Source: Mesorhizobium norvegicum (GTDB lineage Bacteria; Pseudomonadota; Alphaproteobacteria; Rhizobiales; Rhizobiaceae). From it: DNA of 64,000 nt. Below are positions 15,229-24,396 of this stretch, in pieces. Position numbers and translations under genes: made by a program. The stretch covers positions 1-64,000 of the forward strand of contig NZ_SMYZ01000053.1 in the NCBI RefSeq assembly GCF_004919685.1, given 5' to 3'. Positions within the stretch are counted from its first letter, which is position 1, and each line of letters opens with the position of its first letter. The notes under the pieces are model-generated. The model had not been told where the DNA came from. It saw only the letters and a list, made by a program, of their open reading frames with translations, and searched no databases.

Positions 15229-15780
15229 ATGGACTGGTACTCGATCGTCAAATTCCTTCACGTCGCCACGGCTATTCTGTGGGTCGGCGGCGGCTTCGTG
15301 CTGTTCCTGCTTGGCGTGCTTGCCGAACGGGCGGGCAACATCGAGGAAAAACTGCAGGCGATGCGCGCCAGCGGCCAACTAGGCGGCAGGTTTTTTGCGC
15401 CGATGTCGATGCTGACGCTGATCTTCGGCCTCATCATGTGTTGGTTCTGGGTCGGCTTCTCCGATCTGTGGATCCTGATCGGCCTAGCCGGCTACGCCAC
15501 GACGTTTTCGATCGGCATGTTGATCTTCAAGCCGACCGGCGAGCGCATGGGCGCGATGATCGCCAAGGAGGGCGTCACGCCAGCCGTTCTCGCCATCGGT
15601 CAGCGCATGATGAGCGCCGCGCGCTTCGACTATGCGGTGATGCTGGTCATCATTGCCGACATGGTGCTCAAGCCGACCGTGCATGACATCGGCATCCTCG
15701 CCGGCATGGTGCTGGTCGTCATGGCAGGCGCCACACTGGCCTTTGGCGGCAACCGTCGCCTTGTGCCGAGCGCCGCCTGA
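15229..15780 (+). CDS. DUF2269 family membrane protein
   Basis: Integral membrane protein of 183 residues with about four helices: WYSIVKFLHVATAILWVGGGFVL at the N terminus, then MSMLTLIFGLIMCWFWVGF, WILIGLAGYATTF and the C-terminal VMLVIIADMVL and IGILAGMVLVVMAG helices. The N-terminal KFLHVATAILWVGG with its histidine is characteristic of DUF2269. Function unknown. A purine-rich GCAGGAGC lies just upstream of the ATG. Confidence 0.75.
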   Translation: MDWYSIVKFLHVATAILWVGGGFVLFLLGVLAERAGNIEEKLQAMRASGQLGGRFFAPMSMLTLIFGLIMCWFWVGFSDLWILIGLAGYATTFSIGMLIFKPTGERMGAMIAKEGVTPAVLAIGQRMMSAARFDYAVMLVIIADMVLKPTVHDIGILAGMVLVVMAGATLAFGGNRRLVPSAA

Positions 15781-15816
15781 CCCCTGATGGTGAGGGAAGA
15801 CTGCGCGGCGGCCTTT

Positions 15817-16587
15817 CTACATCAGACCAACAATGCCATCCCAAAGCAGCTTCAGCGCCACCACCGCGACGGTTGCATAGGTGAAGGGATAGAAGGTTTC
15901 CGGGCGCATCCGCCGCACCAGCCACGCCCCGGCGATGGTCGACAGCGGCGCCAGCGGCATCAGCACCGCCGATGCCGTCAGATTGGCGGTGTCGAACTGG
16001 CCGAGCGCGAAATAGGGCACCAGCTTCAGCGCATTGGTGGCGGCAAAGAAGATCGCGGCGGTGCCCGACAGAACTTTCGGATCGAGCCGGATCGGCAAGG
16101 CATAGACCTGGAAGGGCGGGCCGCCGACATGGGCGACGAAGCTGGTGAAGCCGGCGACCGTGCCCCAGACGGCGGCGGCCACGCGGTTGGGCGCGGCCGC
16201 GTGGTCGGCGCCGTGGCGGAACTGCAGATAGAGCCAGCGCAGGACGAAGATGATGGCGACGGCACCGACGATCAGCCGCACCGCCTCTTCGGTGACGAGT
16301 GCCGCCGTCAGCCAGCCGAGGCCGATGCCGATGACGGCGCCCGGCATCATGTCGACCAGCATCTTGCGGTCATAGACACCCCGCCATGCCCACACCGAGA
16401 CGATGTCCATCAGGCACAGGATCGGCAGCAGGATGGCGGCCGCCTGCACCGGCGGCATGGTCAGCGCCATCAGCGGCACGCCGACGAAGCCGACAGCGCC
16501 GCCAAAGCCGCCCTTGGACAGGCCGACCAGAATGACCGCCGGAATGGCGGCCGCGTAGAACCACGGATCGAGAAGCAGGCCTGACAT
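15817..16587 (-). CDS. TauE/SafE family anion exporter
   Basis: Membrane permease of about 256 residues with eight predicted helices; the opening FYAAAIPAVILVGLSKGGFGG and the central AAAVWGTVAGFTSFVAHVGGPPFQVY are the duplicated TauE/SafE signature. Members export sulfite or organosulfonates; the substrate here is unknown. The start at 16587 (MSGLLLDPW) is where family homology begins; it lacks an obvious Shine-Dalgarno sequence. Convergent with the DUF2269 gene. Confidence 0.88.
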   Translation of the reverse strand: MSGLLLDPWFYAAAIPAVILVGLSKGGFGGAVGFVGVPLMALTMPPVQAAAILLPILCLMDIVSVWAWRGVYDRKMLVDMMPGAVIGIGLGWLTAALVTEEAVRLIVGAVAIIFVLRWLYLQFRHGADHAAAPNRVAAAVWGTVAGFTSFVAHVGGPPFQVYALPIRLDPKVLSGTAAIFFAATNALKLVPYFALGQFDTANLTASAVLMPLAPLSTIAGAWLVRRMRPETFYPFTYATVAVVALKLLWDGIVGLM

Positions 16588-16704
16588 GGGAGGGGACTGG
16601 TCCGGAGGGAAAGCGTGTCGACGCTTGAATAGCCCAGAATGCCGGGCGGAGCGACAGCAAATATGAGCGTGGCGGCCGCACATCCGGCCGACGCCGGCCA
16701 GTGC

Positions 16705-17433
16705 CTATCGGCGGGCCGAGACCAGCAGGAACATCGGCCGCTCGAGTTCCTCCGCCAGTTCCGGCTTGGCCGCGATCTGCGCATCGGTCGGGCGGAATTC
16801 CTCGACCTGGTCGATGGTGAAACCGGATCGGATCAGGGCGTTGAGCGTGGTGCCGATCGTGCGGTGATGTTTCACCACGCCGTTGGCCAGCCAGTCGGTG
16901 CTGCGCGGCCCCTCCACCAGATACTGGTCGACAGGCCATGTCTTTCTTCCCGCGGCATCGATCGACCAGCCAGGATTGGTCGGCGCCATGAAAATCGGAT
17001 GCTCGGTCGAGAAGACGAAATGCCCGCCGGGCGACAGGGCCTGGTGCACGGTTCCGAACAGACGCCGCACATCCTCGACATAGTGCAAGGCGAGCGAGCT
17101 GTAGACGAGATCGAAGCTGGCTTCCGGCAAGCTGAGCTGATCGAGATCGGCTGTCTCATAGTCTATGCCAGTATCCGGGCCGGCGGCCCTTGCCCGGGCA
17201 AGCATTTTCTCCGACAGATCCAGGCCAAGCACCTGCGCCGCCCCATGCGCGCGGGCCCAGCGGCAGAACCAGCCGAAGCCGCAGCCGAGATCGACGACCC
17301 TCAAGCCGCTGACATCGGGCAGCATCGCGCGCAGCGCCGGCCACTCGGCGGCACCATCCAGGCCTTCCACGGAGCGGCCGAGCTGGCTGTAGCCTGCGAA
17401 GAAGTCCTCACGGTCGTATATGTTCTGCGCCAT
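16705..17433 (-). CDS. Class I SAM-dependent methyltransferase
   Basis: Rossmann-fold methyltransferase of 242 residues. Motif I VVDLGCGFGWFCRWA (about 47-61), acidic motif II GLDLSEKML, DLDQL and the FDLVYSSLALHYVED post-motif region are clear. The C-terminal part (EEFRPTDAQIAAKPELAEELERPMF) resembles the small-molecule methyltransferases of the UbiE/Methyltransf_11 group. Substrate unknown. Downstream of, and on the same strand as, the Lrp gene. Confidence 0.85.
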   Translation of the reverse strand: MAQNIYDREDFFAGYSQLGRSVEGLDGAAEWPALRAMLPDVSGLRVVDLGCGFGWFCRWARAHGAAQVLGLDLSEKMLARARAAGPDTGIDYETADLDQLSLPEASFDLVYSSLALHYVEDVRRLFGTVHQALSPGGHFVFSTEHPIFMAPTNPGWSIDAAGRKTWPVDQYLVEGPRSTDWLANGVVKHHRTIGTTLNALIRSGFTIDQVEEFRPTDAQIAAKPELAEELERPMFLLVSARR

Positions 17434-17532
17434 AGTCCCGGTCTCGTTTGGACCGGCAGCCTAGCCAACCGGCCGCCGGCTTTCCACCCGGCTTCGATCA
17501 GCTCTCTGAAAACCGGAGCCGACCGGTCCTGC

Positions 17533-18012
17533 TCAAGATGCCTGCAAGGCTGTTGCCCTGTCACGAGGTGAGGCTGCCCCGAGCGGCGGCGGCCGCCGCC
17601 GGATCGGCTGCGCCTTGATGATGGCGGTGCTTGTCTCGGCCTTGTCGGCGATGCGGTCCAAAATCCCGTCGAGATCACCGATCGATCGCACGAACAGGCG
17701 GGCGACGAAGCAGTCATCGCCCGTCACCTTGTCGCATTCGCCGAATTCGGGGATCTCCTCGATCAGCTTCTGGACGATGTGCAGCTTGCCGGGCAGAGGC
17801 CGGATGCGCACGATGGCCTGCAAGGTATAACCCAGCGCCAGCGGGTCGATCTCGACGGTGAACGCCCGGATGACACCGCGCTCCTCGAGCCGTCGCAGCC
17901 GCTCCGAAACGCTTGGCGACGACAGCCCGACCTGGGCGGCCAGCTCCTTCAGCGAGGTCCGCGCATCCTTGACCAGGATTTCGAGGAGATTTCGGTCGAG
18001 ATCATCCAGCAT
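17533..18012 (-). CDS. Lrp/AsnC family transcriptional regulator
   Basis: Protein of 159 residues. N-terminal winged helix (MLDDLDRNLLEILVKDARTS-type opening, then GLSSPSVSERLRRLEERGVI) and C-terminal RAM ligand-sensing domain (YTLQAIVRIRPLPGKLHIVQ, GDDCFVARLFVRS). The start at 18012 is fixed by family homology and CAGGAAA upstream; a much longer frame to 18432 is unsupported and crosses the divergent gene. It is divergent from an EamA exporter, a frequent arrangement in which the Lrp protein controls amino-acid or metabolite efflux. The Pro/Arg-rich tail after about residue 140 is unusual. Confidence 0.92.
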   Translation of the reverse strand: MLDDLDRNLLEILVKDARTSLKELAAQVGLSSPSVSERLRRLEERGVIRAFTVEIDPLALGYTLQAIVRIRPLPGKLHIVQKLIEEIPEFGECDKVTGDDCFVARLFVRSIGDLDGILDRIADKAETSTAIIKAQPIRRRPPPLGAASPRDRATALQAS

Positions 18013-18145
18013 TTTACATTTCCTGCTGATTTGGAGTCGTCGCCTAATATAATTAGGCCATTTTATCCATACCTCCTTTCTCAGCCGATGGAAAGCCGCA
18101 TAGCCGCATGAGATTATGACGGCTGAACTGATACGGAGGTTTGTT

Positions 18146-19051
18146 GTGAACGAGACAGTGCGCGGCACGGTCGAAATGTCCGCCGCAATGGCGATCCTGG
18201 GAACGATCGGATGGTTCGTCGTCCTGTCCGGCCAGCCGATCATGGATGTGGTGTTCTGGCGCTGCGCGTTCGGCGCACTGACGCTGCTCATCATCTGCAC
18301 CGCGCTGGGCTTGCTGCGCAACAGGCTGTCGCTGCGCATCATCGCCATCGCAGCACTCGGTGGCGTCGCCATCGTCGTCAACTGGCTCTTGCTGTTTAGT
18401 GCTTTCTCCCGCGCATCGATTTCGATCGCCACCGCCGTCTACAACACGCAGCCCTTCATGCTGGTCGGCTTCGGCGCGCTGTTCTTCGCCGAACGCCTGA
18501 CCCTGACCAAGCTGACCTGGCTGGCCATCGCCTTTGCCGGCATGGTGCTGATCGTGCAGTCGGCCCCCGATGCCGGTGATGTCGGCACGGATTATTTTAC
18601 CGGCATCGTCATGGCGTTGGGCGCGGCTTTCTTCTGGGCCGTCGCCGCCATCGTCACCAAGAAGCTCAAGGGCACTCCGCCCCACCTCATCGCGCTGATC
18701 CAGGTCTGCGTCGGCGTCGTCATGCTGGCGCCCTTCGCCAATCTTACCCATCTGCCCACCGACCCATGGAGCTGGGCCATGCTGGCGACGCTCGGCATCG
18801 TCCACACCGGCCTGATGTACATACTGATGTACGGCGCCATCCAGAAACTGCCGACGCATCTGCAAGGATCGCTGTCCTTCATCTACCCGGTGGTCGCCAT
18901 TCTGGTCGATGTCGTGGCCTTCGGTCATCGGCTGCATCTGAGCCAGATCGTCGGCGCCACCGCCATCCTGATCGCCGCCGCCGGCATGAATCTCGGCTGG
19001 ACGCTGTGGAAGGGCAAACCACCCGTCGTGAGCCCGCACCCGATCAAGTGA
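18146..19051 (+). CDS. EamA/DMT family exporter
   Basis: Ten-helix drug/metabolite transporter of 301 residues made of two EamA repeats (first containing MSAAMAILGTIGWFVVLSG and MDVVFWRCAFGALTL; second ALGAAFFWAVAAIVTKKLKG and SFIYPVVAILVDV). A GTG start at 18146 is chosen because GGAGG lies six bases upstream; the in-frame ATG at 18116 has no ribosome site. Probably exports an amino acid or related metabolite under control of the divergent Lrp regulator (inference). Confidence 0.9.
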   Translation: MNETVRGTVEMSAAMAILGTIGWFVVLSGQPIMDVVFWRCAFGALTLLIICTALGLLRNRLSLRIIAIAALGGVAIVVNWLLLFSAFSRASISIATAVYNTQPFMLVGFGALFFAERLTLTKLTWLAIAFAGMVLIVQSAPDAGDVGTDYFTGIVMALGAAFFWAVAAIVTKKLKGTPPHLIALIQVCVGVVMLAPFANLTHLPTDPWSWAMLATLGIVHTGLMYILMYGAIQKLPTHLQGSLSFIYPVVAILVDVVAFGHRLHLSQIVGATAILIAAAGMNLGWTLWKGKPPVVSPHPIK

Positions 19052-19186
19052 AGCGGCCCCGCCGGCTGCCCGGCGGGTCAAACATCGCGAACCCGGCTGC
19101 CCGCCTGTTCAAAGCGGGCACTTTGCTCTATGCCGCAATCCAACCATCTTCGCCCGGCATAGGCGAAACGCGGGACCCGAAGAACC

Positions 19187-19834
19187 ATGAATGACGCAAC
19201 GCCCCCCAACCGCTGTCGCATCGTGCTGATCGTGCCGCCCGGCGTGCCGGCGGCCCGTATCGCCGCGGCATTCGAAGGCGGCGATGTCGCTTCGCTGATC
19301 CTGCCCGAAAACGGCATGGATGAGGCCTCCTTCCAGGCTTTCGCCGAACAGATCGTGCCGGCAGCGCAAGCCGCCGGTGTTGCTGTCATCATCGCCGGCG
19401 ACACCCGCATAGCCGGCCGCGTCCAGGCCGACGGCATCCATGTCGAAGTCTCCAAGGCCGAACTCGCCGAGACGATCGAGCATTTCCAGGCAAAGATGAT
19501 GGTCGGCACCGGCGGCGCCAAGACGCGTGACGACGCGCTCGAGCTTGGCGAGACACGGCCCGATTACATCTTCTTCGGCCGCTTCGGCTACGACAACAAG
19601 CCCGAACCACACCCGCGCAACCTGTCGCTTGGCAGATGGTGGGCCGACATGATCCAGATCCCGTGCATCGTCATGGCCGGATCCGACATCGCCTCGGTGG
19701 AAGCCGTGGGCGCGACAGGTGCCGAATTCGTGGCGCTGTCGAGCGCCGTGTTTGCCGACGGCACCGATCCCAAGACAGCGGTCGCCACCGCCAACGCGCT
19801 GCTCGACGAGACCGCGCCGCGCTTCGAGGACTGA
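19187..19834 (+). CDS. Thiamine-phosphate-synthase-like protein
   Basis: TIM-barrel protein of 215 residues related to ThiE. It keeps the VAVIIAGDTRIAGRVQADGIHV region and the phosphate-binding-end motif ASDIASVEAVGATGAEFVALSSAVF-like. The ThiE motif GxGGxHL and the canonical KATH/STHS active-site string are poorly conserved, so activity as thiamine-phosphate synthase is uncertain. No TPP riboswitch was recognised upstream. It is followed after one base by the Sel1-repeat gene, suggesting an operon. Confidence 0.7.
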   Translation: MNDATPPNRCRIVLIVPPGVPAARIAAAFEGGDVASLILPENGMDEASFQAFAEQIVPAAQAAGVAVIIAGDTRIAGRVQADGIHVEVSKAELAETIEHFQAKMMVGTGGAKTRDDALELGETRPDYIFFGRFGYDNKPEPHPRNLSLGRWWADMIQIPCIVMAGSDIASVEAVGATGAEFVALSSAVFADGTDPKTAVATANALLDETAPRFED

Positions 19835-19835
19835 C

Positions 19836-20876
19836 GTGCCCTCGGCGAGGCTTCCCCTCCAGGCTCTGCTTGCGGTGCTCATGGTTCAGGCGGCGGCCGC
19901 GGAGACCATCCCGCTGCCGCAGCCCAAGCCGGACATCGGCATGCACACCGACAAGCCGATCGACAAGCCGCTGCCGCAACCCGCCACCACGGCCGAGCCG
20001 GCGCCGCTGCCGTCGGCCGACGCCATCAACCCCGACCGCTTCGGCGCCAAGCCGGCGGACGCCGCCTATGGCGCGTTCCAGCGCGGGCTCTACAAGACGG
20101 CCTACAATCTCGCGCTGGTCCGGGCGCAAAACGGCGACCCGGCGGCGCAGACGCTGGTGGCCGAGATCCTGTCGCGCGGGCTCGGTGTGCCGCTCAATTC
20201 GGCGGAAGCGGCGAAATGGTACGCGCTGGCCGCCGAACAGGGCGTGCCGGAATCGCAGTTCCAGTATGCGCTGATGCTGCTCGACGGCCGCTACGTCAAG
20301 AAGGACGAAAAGGGGGCCTATGCCTTGATGCAGGCCGCCGCCGAGGCCGGCAACCGGCTGGCGCAGTTCAATTTCGCGCAGATGCTGGTCGAGCAGGACC
20401 CCGGCGACGCCGGCATAGCCAAGGCGGTCTCCTACTACGAGCGCGCCGCCGCGACCGGCCTCGCCGACGCGCAATATGCTATGTCGCAGATCTACGCCAA
20501 TGGCGTCGGTGGCAAGCCGCGAGACGATCTGCAGGCAAGGCGCCTGCTGGCGCAGGCGGCACGGCAGAATTACGACACCGCGCAGATCGATCTCGCCGCC
20601 TGGATGATCGAAGGCCGTGGCGGTGCGCGCGACCTGAAATCGGCCTTCGGCTGGATGAAGCAGGCGGCCGAGGGCGGCAATGTCGCCGCCCAGAACCGTC
20701 TCGCAAAACTTTATATGCAAGGCATCGGCACCGATCCGGACCTTGTCCTCGCCGGCGCCTGGTACATCGTCGCCCGCCGCGCCGGCCTCATCGATCCGCA
20801 GATGGACGATTTCCTGCAGGGGCTGAGCGACGACGAGACCAAGCAGGCCCTGCAGAAGGCGAACCGCCTGCCCTGA
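19836..20876 (+). CDS. Exported Sel1/TPR-like repeat protein
   Basis: Protein of 346 residues starting at a GTG one base after the preceding stop, with GAGGA just upstream. A signal peptide (LPLQALLAVLMVQAAAAE) is followed by a Pro-rich linker to about residue 55. Then come about six Sel1-like repeats of roughly 36 residues: AAKWYALAAEQGVPESQFQYALM, YYERAAATGLADAQYAMSQIY, FGWMKQAAEGGNVAAQNRLAKLY. Such proteins scaffold envelope or signalling complexes; the partner is unknown. Confidence 0.85.
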   Translation: MPSARLPLQALLAVLMVQAAAAETIPLPQPKPDIGMHTDKPIDKPLPQPATTAEPAPLPSADAINPDRFGAKPADAAYGAFQRGLYKTAYNLALVRAQNGDPAAQTLVAEILSRGLGVPLNSAEAAKWYALAAEQGVPESQFQYALMLLDGRYVKKDEKGAYALMQAAAEAGNRLAQFNFAQMLVEQDPGDAGIAKAVSYYERAAATGLADAQYAMSQIYANGVGGKPRDDLQARRLLAQAARQNYDTAQIDLAAWMIEGRGGARDLKSAFGWMKQAAEGGNVAAQNRLAKLYMQGIGTDPDLVLAGAWYIVARRAGLIDPQMDDFLQGLSDDETKQALQKANRLP

Positions 20877-21017
20877 CGGCCTCTCCGGTTCGGCACCAAC
20901 CTGCCCGCTCCCTTGCCTCTTCTGACGATTTGTGGTCTTGGGAGCCCGAAATCGCTTTCCCAGCGAACATCCCATACCAACGGCTTGGCCGTCGGTATCA
21001 TTCCGGATCATCTCATC

Positions 21018-21584
21018 ATGGCCAAGATCAATGGCAACGAAATACGTCCCGGCTATGTCATCGAGCATGATGGCGGCCTTTGGGTTGCGGTCAGGACCAA
21101 CACCGTCAAGCCCGGCAAGGGCGGCGCCTACAATCAGGTCGAACTGAAGAACCTCATCAACGGCACCAAGCTCAACGAGCGCTTCCGCTCGGCCGAGACG
21201 GTCGAGCAGATCCGGCTCGACCTGAAGGACTTTTCCTTCCTCTACGCGCAGGAAGACGCGCTGGTGTTCATGGACACCCAAAGCTACGAGCAGCTCGAAT
21301 TGAACAAGGACTTCGTCGGCGATCGCGCGGCCTTCCTGCAGGACGGCATGATGGTGACGGTCCAGCTCTACGAAGAGAGGCCGATTGGCATTTCGCTGCC
21401 CGACTATGTGACGCTGACCATCACCGAGGCAGACCCGGTGGTGAAGGGCCAGACGGCAGCCTCGTCCTACAAGCCGGCGATCCTGGAAAACGGCATCCGC
21501 GTCCTGGTGCCGCCATTCATCGGCGCCGGTGAGCGCATCATCGTCGACACCAACGAAATCACTTACGTGCGCCGCGCGGACTGA
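21018..21584 (+). CDS. efp: Translation elongation factor P
   Basis: EF-P of 188 residues: KOW-like N-terminal domain, then two OB folds ending in PPFIGAGERIIVDTNEITYVRRAD-type sequence. It relieves ribosome stalling at polyproline stretches. The modified lysine is K34 in KPGKGGAYNQ, the form that is beta-lysylated by EpmA in many Proteobacteria. The start at 21018 (MAKINGNEIR) is set by homology; the upstream in-frame sequence is not conserved. A family A palindrome begins at its stop codon. Confidence 0.97.
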   Translation: MAKINGNEIRPGYVIEHDGGLWVAVRTNTVKPGKGGAYNQVELKNLINGTKLNERFRSAETVEQIRLDLKDFSFLYAQEDALVFMDTQSYEQLELNKDFVGDRAAFLQDGMMVTVQLYEERPIGISLPDYVTLTITEADPVVKGQTAASSYKPAILENGIRVLVPPFIGAGERIIVDTNEITYVRRAD

Positions 21585-21631
21585 TGCATGTCGCCCAAAA
21601 GTGGCCCCGGTTTTGGGTCACCGACATGCAT
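21584..21631. repeat. Palindromic intergenic repeat, family A, copy 2
   Basis: Arms ATGCATGTCG and CGACATGCAT around the same AAAAGTGGCCCCGGTTTTGG core as the copy at 452-499. It starts within the EF-P stop codon and lies between efp and the inositol-phosphatase gene. Confidence 0.75.
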
Positions 21632-21669
21632 CAAGCCAGAGCTTAAGTGCAGCACCAGGAAGAACCACT

Positions 21670-22470
21670 ATGGCACGCTCAGCCCTTCTCAACGTCATGG
21701 TCCAGGCCGCAATGAAGGCAGGCCGCTCGCTGTCGCGCGACTTCGGCGAGGTGCAGAACCTGCAGGTCTCGATGAAAGGCCCCGGCGACTATGTCAGCCA
21801 GGCCGACCGCAAGGCCGAGGACATCGTCTTTGCCGAACTGTCCAAGGCACGGCCGGGCTATGCCTTCCTGATGGAAGAGCGCGGCGCGGTCGAAGGCGAC
21901 GACGGCCAGCATCGCTGGATCGTCGACCCGCTCGACGGCACCACCAATTTCCTGCACGGCATCCCGCTCTTTGCCGTTTCGATCGCCTTGGAACGCCAGG
22001 GGCAGATCGTTGCCGGCGTCATCTACAATCCGGCGATGGACGAGCTCTACACCTGCGAACGCGGCGGCGGCGCCTTCATGAATGACCGCCGCTTGCGCGT
22101 CGCCGGCCGTATCAAGCTGGTCGACACGGTGATCGGCTGCGGCATGCCGCATCTCGGCCGCGGCCACCACGGCAATTTCCTCGTCGAGCTGCGCAACGTC
22201 ATGGCCGAAGTCTCCGGCGTCCGCCGTCTCGGCTCCGCCTCGCTCGATCTCGCCTATGTCGCGGCCGGCCGCATGGACGGCTTCTGGGAAACCGGCCTGT
22301 CGGCCTGGGACATCGCCGCCGGGCTGCTGCTGATCCGCGAGGCGGGCGGCTTCGTCTCCGACATGGATGGCGGCCAGGACATGCTCGACAACGGCTCGGT
22401 TGTCGCCGGCAACGAGGTCATTCAACGCGCGCTGCTGAAGGCCGTAAAGAAGCCACTCTCGGCACGGTGA
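21670..22470 (+). CDS. Inositol monophosphatase family protein (SuhB-like)
   Basis: Mg-dependent sugar-phosphatase fold, 266 residues. Metal-binding motifs FLMEERG (about 68) and WIVDPLDGTTNFLHG (about 84-98), and the C-terminal WDIAAGLLLIREAGG are intact, so it is probably active on inositol-1-phosphate or a related substrate. The start at 21670 (MARSALLN) has CAGGAAGAA upstream. SuhB homologues also modulate rRNA transcription in some bacteria. Confidence 0.93.
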   Translation: MARSALLNVMVQAAMKAGRSLSRDFGEVQNLQVSMKGPGDYVSQADRKAEDIVFAELSKARPGYAFLMEERGAVEGDDGQHRWIVDPLDGTTNFLHGIPLFAVSIALERQGQIVAGVIYNPAMDELYTCERGGGAFMNDRRLRVAGRIKLVDTVIGCGMPHLGRGHHGNFLVELRNVMAEVSGVRRLGSASLDLAYVAAGRMDGFWETGLSAWDIAAGLLLIREAGGFVSDMDGGQDMLDNGSVVAGNEVIQRALLKAVKKPLSAR

Positions 22471-22574
22471 CGGCACGCCGCGCTGATGCGCCGCAGTCGC
22501 AAATCCGCAACGGAAGCTTGAAATACTGCCCGGCGAGCGCCCAAATTGGAGTGCGCGGCGCAGGAAACCCGGCA

Positions 22575-23261
22575 GTGAACGACATCAAGCCCATCCCCGA
22601 CATCCCGTTCATCGGACGCTGGCACTATTCGCGCGCCGAGATGATCGCCGACGGCATCGTCCATGCGGTCGGCATCGTGCTGGCGATCTCGGCGGGTTCG
22701 GCACTGCTGGCGCTGGCGGCCTTTCGTGTCGGACCGGGCGAATACATTGCCGCCGCCTTCTACGTGGTCTCGCTGCTCACCGTGCTGTCGGTGTCGATGA
22801 CCTACAATCTGTGGCCGGTGTCGTCGCCGGCGAAATGGGTCTTGCGGCGTTTCGACCACGCCGCGATCTATCTCCTGATTGCCGCGACCTACACGCCTTT
22901 CCTGGCCCAGCTCGAAGGCTCGCCGCTGGCACGCTGGATGATCGTCCTGGTCTGGACCGCCGCCGTGCTGGGCATTGCCATCAAGGTGTTTTTTCCCGGC
23001 CGTTTCGACCGGCTGGCCATCGTCTTCTATCTCGCCATCGGCTGGAGCGGCATCATCCTGGTCAAGCCGCTTGTGCAGACGCTGCCGACGACATCCATCG
23101 CGCTCATCGTCGCCGGCGGCATCGTCTACTCCTGCGGCGTCATCTTCTTCGCCTGGAAAGGGCTGCGCTTCCACAATGCGTTGTGGCACGGTTTCGTCGT
23201 CACTGGCGCGGGTCTGCACCTAGCCGCTATGGTCGACTGTCTGGTCATCAATCGCCTCTGA
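22575..23261 (+). CDS. Hemolysin III family membrane protein
   Basis: Seven-helix membrane protein of about 228 residues of the HlyIII/YqfA (PAQR-like) family; SRAEMIADGIVHAVGIVLAI at the start, the central FDHAAIYLLIAATYTPF and C-terminal WHGFVVTGAGLHLAAM carry the conserved Ser/His/Asp/His metal-site pattern. A GTG start at 22575 with CAGGAAA upstream is preferred; a longer frame from 22467 is probably not used. Function in Proteobacteria is poorly defined. Confidence 0.85.
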   Translation: MNDIKPIPDIPFIGRWHYSRAEMIADGIVHAVGIVLAISAGSALLALAAFRVGPGEYIAAAFYVVSLLTVLSVSMTYNLWPVSSPAKWVLRRFDHAAIYLLIAATYTPFLAQLEGSPLARWMIVLVWTAAVLGIAIKVFFPGRFDRLAIVFYLAIGWSGIILVKPLVQTLPTTSIALIVAGGIVYSCGVIFFAWKGLRFHNALWHGFVVTGAGLHLAAMVDCLVINRL

Positions 23262-23369
23262 CACAGACTATCGACGCGGCAATATTGCCAAGCGCCATTC
23301 AATTTGGTCACAATTCCGTTTAGAGTCGCGGTTTACGTGATCGGCGGCGGCATCGGAAACGGGGCACGG

Positions 23370-24395
23370 ATGGCTTTTCTCAAATCCTTCGGCATGGGCA
23401 GACGTTCTGATGTCCTGATCTACGATCCGCACAAACTGTCGAGCCCGCAGGTCTTCCTGCTGACCATGGTGATCTTCCTGGTCATCGTCGCCTTCATCGC
23501 CGCCATCCTGACTCGCCAGATCTCGACCGCCTTTGGCAGCAATCCCGGCCTCAACGGCCTGATCGTCGGCGTGCTGGTGGTCGGCATCCTGCTGGCCTTC
23601 GCCCAGGTCGGCCGGCTGTTTCGCGAAGTGCGCTGGGTCAACTCATTCCGTGCCGGCTCGGAGACCACCGAACCGGTGCTGCTGGCGCCGATGAAGGCGA
23701 TGATCGGCCGCTCCTCGGCGACGGCCTTCTCGACCAGTTCGATGCGCACCATGCTCGATTCCATCGCCACGCGCCTCGACGAAACCCGCGACACGTCGCG
23801 CTATCTCGTCGGCCTGCTGGTGTTCCTCGGCCTGCTCGGCACCTTCTGGGGTCTGTTGAACACCATCGGCTCGATCCGTGAGACCATCGAATCGCTCGAT
23901 CCCGGCACGGGTGACGCCGCCGCGGTGCTCGATTCGCTGAAGCAGGGGCTTTCTGCACCGCTGGCCGGCATGGGCACGGCCTTCTCGTCCTCGCTGTTCG
24001 GCCTGTCCGGCTCGCTGGTGCTCGGCTTCCTCGACCTGCAGGCCGGCCGCGCCCAGACGCGCTTCTATACCGAGCTGGAAAACTGGCTGTCCTCGGTCAC
24101 CGACCTGTCGTCCGACATCGTCGTCTCCGACCCGGCCAAGACAGAATCCTCCGACGAGATCCGGGTCTTGTCGGAACGGCTGCGCAGCATGCAGGAGAAT
24201 GGCGGCGGCTCCAATCCGCGCGTCGCCACCGCCATGGCCAATCTCGCCGACGGCATTTCCGGCTTGGTCAAGAACATGCGCTCGGAGCAGCAGATCATGC
24301 GCGACTGGGTCGAGGCCCAGTCCGACGAGCAGAAGGCGATGCGCAACACGCTGGAAAAGATCGCCGACGCCCTGAAGAAGCCCGGGGTCCACTAA
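23370..24395 (+). CDS. MotA/TolQ/ExbB-like proton-channel protein
   Basis: Membrane protein of 341 residues. Helices at about 30-52 (VFLLTMVIFLVIVAFIAAIL) and 63-85 (LIVGVLVVGILLAFAQVG), then, after a cytoplasmic segment, YLVGLLVFLGLLGTFWGLLNT and LSAPLAGMGTAFSSSLFGLSGSLVLGF, the last two being the MotA/ExbB core. A polar cytoplasmic C-terminal tail follows (about 235-341). It is distinct from TolQ in this window. The next gene starts one base after its stop and encodes a MotB/OmpA partner, so the two should form a proton-driven complex anchored to peptidoglycan. Start at 23370 (MAFLKSFGM) by context. Confidence 0.85.
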   Translation: MAFLKSFGMGRRSDVLIYDPHKLSSPQVFLLTMVIFLVIVAFIAAILTRQISTAFGSNPGLNGLIVGVLVVGILLAFAQVGRLFREVRWVNSFRAGSETTEPVLLAPMKAMIGRSSATAFSTSSMRTMLDSIATRLDETRDTSRYLVGLLVFLGLLGTFWGLLNTIGSIRETIESLDPGTGDAAAVLDSLKQGLSAPLAGMGTAFSSSLFGLSGSLVLGFLDLQAGRAQTRFYTELENWLSSVTDLSSDIVVSDPAKTESSDEIRVLSERLRSMQENGGGSNPRVATAMANLADGISGLVKNMRSEQQIMRDWVEAQSDEQKAMRNTLEKIADALKKPGVH

Positions 24396-24396
24396 C

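Noticed and set aside
14991..15251. Minus-strand frame between two membrane-protein genes
   Set aside because: No family resemblance, no ribosome site, and it overlaps the DUF2269 gene start.
18013..18432. N-terminal extension of the Lrp regulator
   Set aside because: The extension overlaps the divergent EamA gene, lacks homology, and a ribosome site precedes the short start.
19052..19186. TPP riboswitch upstream of the ThiE-like gene
   Set aside because: No CTGAGA or related thi-box consensus was seen in the upstream region.
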